A DNA stretch of 64,000 nt from Mytilus galloprovincialis. Lineage: Eukaryota; Mollusca; Bivalvia; Mytilida; Mytilidae. Each line of letters opens with the position of its first letter. Position 1 is the first letter of the stretch. The position numbers and the translations under genes were made by a program. The notes under the pieces were generated by a model that was not told the DNA's origin, did no database searches, and was given only the letters and a program-made list of their open reading frames with translations. The stretch is from NCBI RefSeq assembly GCF_965363235.1, contig NC_134839.1:91779743-91843742 (forward strand). Direction: 5' to 3'. This document shows positions 58,501 to 64,000 of the stretch, in pieces.

Positions 58501-61500
58501 AATTGTATTAAACAAACTATATCTTCCTTGAGTAAACTATTTTAAAGAGAGTAATTCAGCTCAGGGCTTCCAAAACGGTCATATATTCCGGTCATTTGTA
58601 TAATGTCCGGTAAAAGTCCGGCTGGGGAAAGCATGAAACGGTCAACTACTTTTTAGTTTTCAAGGCTTTTTCGGTCATTTTAACATAAATTCACGATCTT
58701 TTTGACCCAACCTTTTGCCTTTAACATCCACACATTTCCGGTCATAAAAGTGACATGATGATTAATTACTATCAAAACAACCCCTTCTTTAATATTTTAT
58801 AATTTTAATCAAGGCTAATTAGTTGTTGAAATCTACCTGTTAAGGTGACAGGTAAACTATTTTCAGTACGGACATCGTATAAATTGATCGGTCTATTCAT
58901 AATTATTTTCTTACATTTCAGCGGTTTTTATCTAATTGATTTAGTCCAAAAGATTAAAATTATAAGAAATTAGTTTATCAACATAATTTGATGCAAAATT
59001 AAAAAAGGTTTTTAAAGAAAAATCGTCAGAACTACGTTGTATGAACTAGAACACATGTGCGCGTGTGCACAGGTGGGAAATTTAATTATGCATCCTAAAT
59101 TTCTTCAACCAGGTGCTCCGCAGGGCGCAGCTTTATACGACCGCAGAGGTCGAACCCTGAACAGTTGGGGCAAGTATGGACAAAACATTCAAGCGTGATA
59201 CAGCTCTGAATTTGGATTGTGATCAAATTTTTGACATTATATGGGTTTTTTACACAAAACAAATGTCACGATTTTACAAATGAATTAAAGATTTCTTATT
59301 CAATCTTATTTAAATCTAAAATTAAATAGTTGACACAGCTTAGGTTTCTGACACAGAATGAATGTGGTCTAATGAACTTAAAATTTTTTTTTTGCCTTTG
59401 AGCAATTCACTATGCTGTTGAATATTAATCCTCTCAAAAAAATGTTTGAAGAAATTTTCTTTTTATTTATGAAATCTGAAATGAGAAAAATTTAACCCCC
59501 CCCCCCTTTTTTTTTCACATCCCCCTTTCCCTTTTTCCAAAACTGATATCAATTCAAATTTCTAATGGAGTTTGCAACAATAACTTCTCTTAAATACATC
59601 ATAAAATATTAAAATGTAAAATAAAGTGCTTGTTATCACTGAATGGTAAAGATTGGTTGGTAGTAAAAGTGAATATACATTGTATATTGTATAAAACAAT
59701 GATTTAAGTTGATTCAACTTCTATTCTGAACAAAGAAAGATAACTCCAATTGAAAATTTCTTGCTATTGCACAATATTGTGCAATTAGATATTTCTTGCT
59801 ATTGCGCAATATTGTGCAATTGAAAATATTTGCTATTGCACAATACTGTGCAATTGAAGATTTCTTGCTATTGCGCAATACTGTGCAATTGAAAATTTCT
59901 TGCTATTGCACAATACTGTGCAATTGAAGATTTCTTGCTATTGCTGAATACTGTGCAATTGAAAATTTCTTGCTATTGCACAATACTTAATATAATAATT
60001 TTGGATCCTGATTTGAACCAACTTGAAAAATGGGTCCATAATCAAAAATCTAAGTACATGTTTAGATTCAGCATGTCAAAAAAGCCCAAGAATTCATTTT
60101 TTGTTAAAATCAAACTTAGTTTAATTTTGGACCCTTTGGACTTTAATGTAGACCAATTTGAAAACGGGACCAAAACTTAAGAATCTACATACACAGTTAG
60201 ATTCGGTATATCAAAGAACCCCAATTATTCAATTTTTGATGAAATCAAACAAAGTTCAATTTTGGACCCTTTGGGCCCCTTATTCCGAAACTGTTGGGAC
60301 CAAAACTCCCAAAATCAAACTCAACCTTCCTTTTATGGTCATAAACCTTGTGTTTAAATTTCATAGATTTCTATTTACTTATACTAAAGTTATGGTGCGA
60401 AAACCAAGAATAACGCTTATTTGGGCCCCTTTTTGGCCCCTGATTCCTAAACTGTTGGGACCTCAACTCCCAAAATCAATCCCAACCTTCCTTTTGTGGT
60501 CATAAACCTTATGTTTACATTTCATTGATTTCTATTTACTTATACTAAAGTTATTGTGCGAAAACCAAGAATAATGCTTATTTGGGCCCTTTTTTGGCCC
60601 CTTATTCCTAAAATATTGGGACTAAAACTCCCAAAATCAATCCCAACCTTCCTTTTGTGGTCATAAACCTTGTGTTAAAATTTCATAGATTTCTATTCAC
60701 TTTTACTAAAGTTAGAGTGCGAAAACTAAAAGTATTCGGACAACGACGCCGACGACGACAACATTATACCAATATACGACCAAAAAATTTTCAATTTTAG
60801 CGGTCGTATAAAAATGCTAAAATTATCACTGATACCTGTATCTAACTATCATTTCAAGTATTTTGTTGAAGAAATAACGTGGAAAGAGCTTCTTTACTCA
60901 GTCGTGCTTTGTAAACGTACACGGATTTTACGTATCTGTTTATGGTCCATGTTTTACCATTGTCAAGTCAACATCCGGTTTTAGAAAAATGTGATTTTAA
61001 AAACGAAAGTAAAGATTTTGACAATGTCATTTTGCACAAATAAAGAGTCTTAGGGAGATATGAGCATGGTGATGTGCACCATTTTAATGATGCCCTGCCA
61101 ATTTAACAGTTTACATCTGAACATCAAATTCATATCAAAGTAAAGTTTAAAATCGTTTTTTTTTTTTAATCTAATGTCAATCATTGGAATGGCAATCTGA
61201 TTACCATAATTGCCTTTTGTGATTAAGTCTAAAGGGATTAAAATCCGGATTAGATATAAAATGTCCGGCTGGCTGAAATATTTTTTGGGAGCTCTGATTC
61301 AGCTCTGTTTATTATCATAACTACAGAAATAGTTTCACAAAAGTAACACATTGTAATGCATCAAAATTATGTCCTATTCAGTTATTTATTGTCAGCATTT
61401 TTTTTACTCCAAATTAAAATTGTCAGACAGGAGTGCAGATAATAGGTCCTTCAAACATTAAATTTTAAGCAAGTGAACATATTGCATCTGTAATTCTTAA

Positions 61501-62525
61501 ACATGCCATTGAATATTTTTAACTCTTTTGAAAGCTGGTTTTGAAGTATCAAATTTATACAAAGGAAGAATTCAAGAAACACATTCAACCTGAAACAAAA
61601 GATTCTTAGAAATAAATTTAAACTGGATAGGTTTATCCATTATAACCATCTAACTAAAGTATTATACTTTAGTTAATCAGAATGCCTTATGAAAGCAAGG
61701 CGACACCAAAAATAGTTTCTGCCTCACAAACAATCAAAATCAATGAACATTGATGAAATGATTTCTGATTGCCATCACATCTTGTTCCACTTACCTAAAT
61801 GCTGCCAAGTATTCAGCATCACCCATCGGTGGTGTTAACAACCCTCCAAATGCAATGTTCACATTGTAACCTTGACCTTTATTTTGTCCACATTCTTCAA
61901 TTGATCCTGTTCCTGGGAAAAAGTTACCACTGTCATGACGATGTATAGATATGTACAGTACACTTGGGTCATCATAAAATATCTGCTGCGTTGAATTACC
62001 ATGATGTACATCCTAAAACAAGAAGGGAATATCTTATGTGAAATTGAAAAAGCCATATCATATACTTCATTATATATATGTAACTAAATGGTGATTATTT
62101 TAATAGATATAACATATATAAAATAACAATTCACCAAAGTTGAAAACTGCACAAATCATTTTTTAAGTTATTGTCAGAAATCTGTTAAAATCCCTCTTTT
62201 TTATTGAATAAAACTCCCTAACTTTGAAACATAATATTTAAAATTTATATTATCAAAATTGAGTTCAGGTCAATAGATATAAATAATTCACCAAATTTTC
62301 TTGCAAATTGGTTTCAGTGTTCTTGAGTTATTGTCCAACATAGACAGACAGACAGACAAACAGATGCACATTATTTCTATGTCCTTTGCACCATGTTGTA
62401 GGACATTAAAACATTGAACAGATTACTTTACACTTACCCAATCAACAATCAATATCTTTTCTAACTTCATCTTTTCTCTCAATTGTTTAGCTGCTATGGC
62501 AACCGAGTTGAAATAACAGAATCCC
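52525..62525 (-). CDS. Class IIa histone deacetylase (HDAC4/5/7/9-like), 3' part of the gene
   Basis: Seven exons (62,525-62,438; 62,012-61,795; 58,486-58,368; 57,302-57,169; 55,021-54,937; 53,139-53,004; 52,570-52,525) join in one frame, with AG/GT splice borders, to about 274 residues. Seen in order: [18 protein letters not shown] and SGFDA, which hold three zinc ligands (Asp, His, Asp); [38 protein letters not shown] with the catalytic-position tyrosine; and a tail with [14 protein letters not shown], matching the nuclear-export segment of HDAC4, ending EPMEEGES. In the family, these proteins deacetylate lysines or act as signal-controlled co-repressors of MEF2 that shuttle between nucleus and cytoplasm. 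The PPGHHAE part, MEF2-binding N terminus and promoter lie beyond the right edge, so the gene is incomplete here. Class IIb (HDAC6/10) is less likely because of the tail and the PGTG and [12 protein letters not shown] motifs. Confidence 0.92.
53004..53139 (-). CDS. HDAC exon f, with nuclear-export segment
   Basis: 136 bp, acceptor TTTCATTTCCAG, donor GTATAA. Encodes [34 protein letters not shown] and AGKR. If the donor is skipped, the frame runs on for 24 codons to a stop near 52,940, which would give an alternative C terminus. Confidence 0.9.
53505..54783. mobile_element. Non-autonomous terminal-inverted-repeat element, copy 2 (HDAC intron)
   Basis: Ends CAGGCGCGTAGCTACG and, inverted, CAGTGGCGTAGCTAGG match at 13 of 16 positions, flanked directly by ACAAT on both sides (53,500-53,504 and 54,784-54,788). 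No transposase. hAT elements usually make 8-bp duplications, so the superfamily is left open. Confidence 0.7.
54937..55021 (-). CDS. HDAC exon e
   Basis: 85 bp, acceptor TTTTATAG, donor GTATGC. Encodes [20 protein letters not shown] and FEEVLKTQ, aligning with the start of the HDAC4 C-terminal tail. Confidence 0.88.
55097..55270. repeat. 43-bp AT-rich tandem repeat, about 4 copies
   Basis: The motif AAATTTTCAACATAATTTTAA recurs at a spacing of about 43 bp within the HDAC intron. Confidence 0.75.
55359..57147 (+). repeat. Intronic repeat with three ~500-bp units, GAC triplets and end hairpins
   Basis: Opens with the stem-loop AGGCTCTAAAGAGCCT (55,362-55,377). CAATAACTCC recurs at 55,602, 56,103 and 56,604, marking units of about 501 bp that share TTGACTTATTTGTAAATC, CAACCCAACAACGGGTT and ATGGCGGCCATCTTGG. 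It closes with a GACGACGGACG triplet run (57,064-57,098) and a 13-bp stem (57,112-57,124 with 57,130-57,142). It is non-coding, and its end fragment is also found at 32,155. Confidence 0.8.
57169..57302 (-). CDS. HDAC exon d, with catalytic-position tyrosine
   Basis: 134 bp, acceptor TTTTTTCAAG, donor GTTTGT (weak). Encodes [32 protein letters not shown] and [10 protein letters not shown] dispersed repeat ends only 21 bp beyond the donor. Confidence 0.93.
58368..58486 (-). CDS. HDAC exon c
   Basis: 119 bp, acceptor TTTTTCAG. Encodes [24 protein letters not shown] (third zinc ligand Asp) and [10 protein letters not shown] chose donor GTATGT at 58,367 over the in-frame GTCTCA further upstream, because only it restores the Cys-Tyr-Gly-His join with the next exon. 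The 3.3-kb intron before it holds the nested hAT element. Confidence 0.92.
59111..60814 (+). repeat. Dispersed repeat nested in the hAT element
   Basis: Bounded by the inverted 13-mers TTTATACGACCGC (59,132-59,144) and GCGGTCGTATAAA (60,800-60,812). Near the left end CGACC...GGTCG forms a small stem. Inside are the palindromic minisatellite (59,761), three ~150-bp direct repeats (60,260-60,720; GGTCATAAACCTTGTG...GTGCGAAAACCAAG) and, at 60,737-60,762, a GAC/GCC triplet run. It is non-coding; the two ORFs of 81-115 codons across it consist of repeat sequence. Confidence 0.75.
59761..59990. repeat. Palindromic minisatellite, ~34-bp period, 7 copies
   Basis: Each unit contains a version of TTGCACAATATTGTGCAA, an 18-bp perfect palindrome in the first copy and nearly so in the others, separated by GAAAATTTCTTGCTA-type linkers. 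Confidence 0.85.
61795..62012 (-). CDS. HDAC exon b
   Basis: 218 bp, acceptor TTTTAG, donor GTAAGT. Encodes [10 protein letters not shown] (zinc ligands Asp and His), [13 protein letters not shown] and GDAEYLAAF. The preceding intron is 425 bp. Confidence 0.94.
62438..62525 (-). CDS. HDAC exon a (first in window)
   Basis: 88 bp between acceptor TTTTGCAG and donor GTAAGTG. It begins with the last base of a Met codon and encodes [15 protein letters not shown] through LIVDW. The upstream exon is not in the window. Confidence 0.93.
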
Positions 62526-63117
62526 CTGCAAAATAAAACAATATCATTCACTCAAAACAACATCCTCCAACAATCTTATACAGTTTATTTCTATTACAGT
62601 GTAACTTACCTTTGACTTTGATATTTAAGGTTCAGCTACATATTATAGAGGATTATTTACTTAGTTTATTTAGAATTTAGAATGGACCAATTTTACAAAT
62701 TTGGAGACTACAGAATTTTTAAAATAGCAAGCTTGTAACTTCATTTTTAACAGTACACATCATCTTTTGTAAGTATTATACATGAATTTAAATTGAATTA
62801 GTGGACAAAATGTATCTTAAATCTGTCATTCACGTTGAAGATATCATGTTGACTTCAAAACGTCTAATGGCTTTTAGTGTGTTTTTTTTAATTTTTTATT
62901 GATCTTTTTGGTGTTCAAACTACAGTGCATACATACATTTTAACAATACATTAGTGAATGACATGATATTTATGGCATTGTTATACTATTGATATTTTAC
63001 CATAAAGACATAGTAAAAATTTACCAAGTAAATGATGAGAATACTCAGTATATGATATGTCTAAAGGATACTTTGGAATACATTAAATATATATGATCAT
63101 ATCAAAAATACATTTAA
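62526..63117. other. HDAC intron sequence, no other feature
   Basis: AT-rich intronic sequence upstream of exon a; no further exon seen. Confidence 0.6.
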
Positions 63118-64000
63118 TTAAATAACTTCCAAAAGTCCTCCCCATCTGTCGACAAATGACTCATGTTTGTCTTTAGAAAGATATAAATATTCTAATATCT
63201 CCAGACGTCTTTTCAAAAATTTAAGAAAAGCTTGCACAGATATTAACAGTCTGTCTTATTGTGTATTCTTTACATAACTAATATTATACTTTGCCTGTAG
63301 AATACAATAATTTAAAACTAAGTTATCAGATTTCAATACACCAAAAATAACACTGTCTTTATTCAAAAATATTTTAACTCCAAAAACTAAATACACCAAT
63401 TAGAAAATTCTCTCCAAAATTGTTTTATTTCTGTACATTTAAAAAATTTATGCTCTATAGTTTCTATTTCGTTACAACTGGCACATTCATTAGTTAAGGA
63501 AAGTTTATATTTTTCCAGTAGATAATTATGTGAGACTATTCTGTGTAAAGTTTTATATTGGAAAGCTTGTAGTTTGCTTTTTATAGTACATTTAAAAGCT
63601 AGTGAATAAATATTGTTCCACTTTTCGTAACTAATTTCTATATTAAAACTTTCTTCCCAACTTTGTTGTGAAATAGGAGAAACACTTCCCTGATCGATAA
63701 AAAGTGAATATACATCTTTTGAGACGGCTTTTAGTGTTATTGGATTGGTCTCTGATGCATTTCCTGTGGATTTATTTATTTTTCGTGGGTACCAGTTTTT
63801 TTTTCGAGGATTGAGGAAAACATTCCATTTTTGAGAAAATTTGATTTCATGGTTTTGCTTAAGTCATCAATATATTTATATGGAAGACTTGTAATTTGTT
63901 GAACATTTAATTCATGGTTTCCCTGTACCCAGTGACCTTCTGACAACAGAACATAACAGAGACATTGTGACTATAAAAACATGTACATGTATAAGGCTGG
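63118..64000 (-). mobile_element. 3' end of an L1-like LINE, partial
   Basis: The - strand encodes NWYPRKINKSTGN, WEESFNIEISYEKWNNIYS, KLQAFQYKTLHRIVSHNYLL, a CxxC...H zinc-knuckle piece (ECASCNEIETIEHKFFKC), and the closing RRLEILEYLYLSKDKHES, the post-RT zf-RVT pattern of L1/Tx1-group LINEs. Frame breaks are present. It lies in the HDAC intron in the same orientation as the gene, and its 5' side leaves the window. Confidence 0.75.

Larger units (their letters stand above)
58562..61296. mobile_element. Non-autonomous hAT-type DNA transposon in an HDAC intron
   Basis: Ends CAGGGCTTCCAAAA and, inverted, CAGAGCTCCCAAAA match at 12 of 14 bases and fit the hAT terminal pattern. The 8-mer ATTCAGCT flanks both ends exactly (58,554-58,561 and 61,297-61,304), the hAT target size. 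Without the nested element at 59,111-60,814 it is about 1.03 kb with no transposase. Confidence 0.8.

Noticed and set aside
59935-60505. ORFs of 81 and 115 codons at 59.9-60.5 kb
   Set aside because: They cover the internal repeats of a dispersed element and show no protein domain.

Overview
The window is animal nuclear DNA, most likely from a bivalve mollusc and probably a Mytilus-type mussel. The signs are spliced exons of a class IIa histone deacetylase, metazoan-type tRNAs, AT-rich spacers, and many dispersed repeats of a style I associate with mussel genomes. The species call is from recollection and was not checked against any database. There are no bacterial features.

Region 1 (1-31,628) is a head-to-tail array of 22 repeat units, the last one cut short. 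It carries 62 intact tRNA genes plus one truncated copy, all on the + strand. The basic unit is 1,312 bp: tRNA-Ala(CGC), then tRNA-Glu(CTC), then tRNA-Ala(TGC), each followed by a T-run terminator. Nine units are 1,749 bp long in principle because they carry a 437-bp LINE-tail insertion at one fixed site (the first of these is 22 bp shorter). Two units are 1,057 bp because the two tRNA-Ala genes recombined and lost 255 bp. The array enters from the left edge of the window and stops abruptly in the middle of a tRNA-Glu.

Region 2 (31.6-48.6 kb) holds no convincing host gene. It contains a mobile minisatellite seen twice in opposite orientation, inverted and dispersed repeats, a terminal-inverted-repeat element carrying a 34-bp palindromic insertion, a roughly 146-bp tandem element with a (GCC)8 tract and a terminal hairpin, a roughly 170-bp satellite that reverses direction at about 40,147, a LINE lying inside another LINE of opposite orientation, and a Penelope-like reverse-transcriptase fragment.

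Region 3 (48.6-64 kb) holds the 3' end of a class IIa histone deacetylase gene on the - strand. Seven exons encode about 274 residues: the C-terminal half of the catalytic domain and the tail with its nuclear-export segment. Its introns hold repeats: a hAT-type element with a second element nested in it, a triplicated 500-bp repeat ending next to a splice donor, a 1.28-kb inverted-repeat element, and an L1-like LINE end upstream. The sequence between the stop codon and about 48.6 kb is AT-rich and without genes.

The most striking content is the tRNA array, whose structural variants record how it was copied. Second is a recurring architecture in three repeat families: internal tandem units, a GAC/GCC triplet run, and a terminal hairpin.
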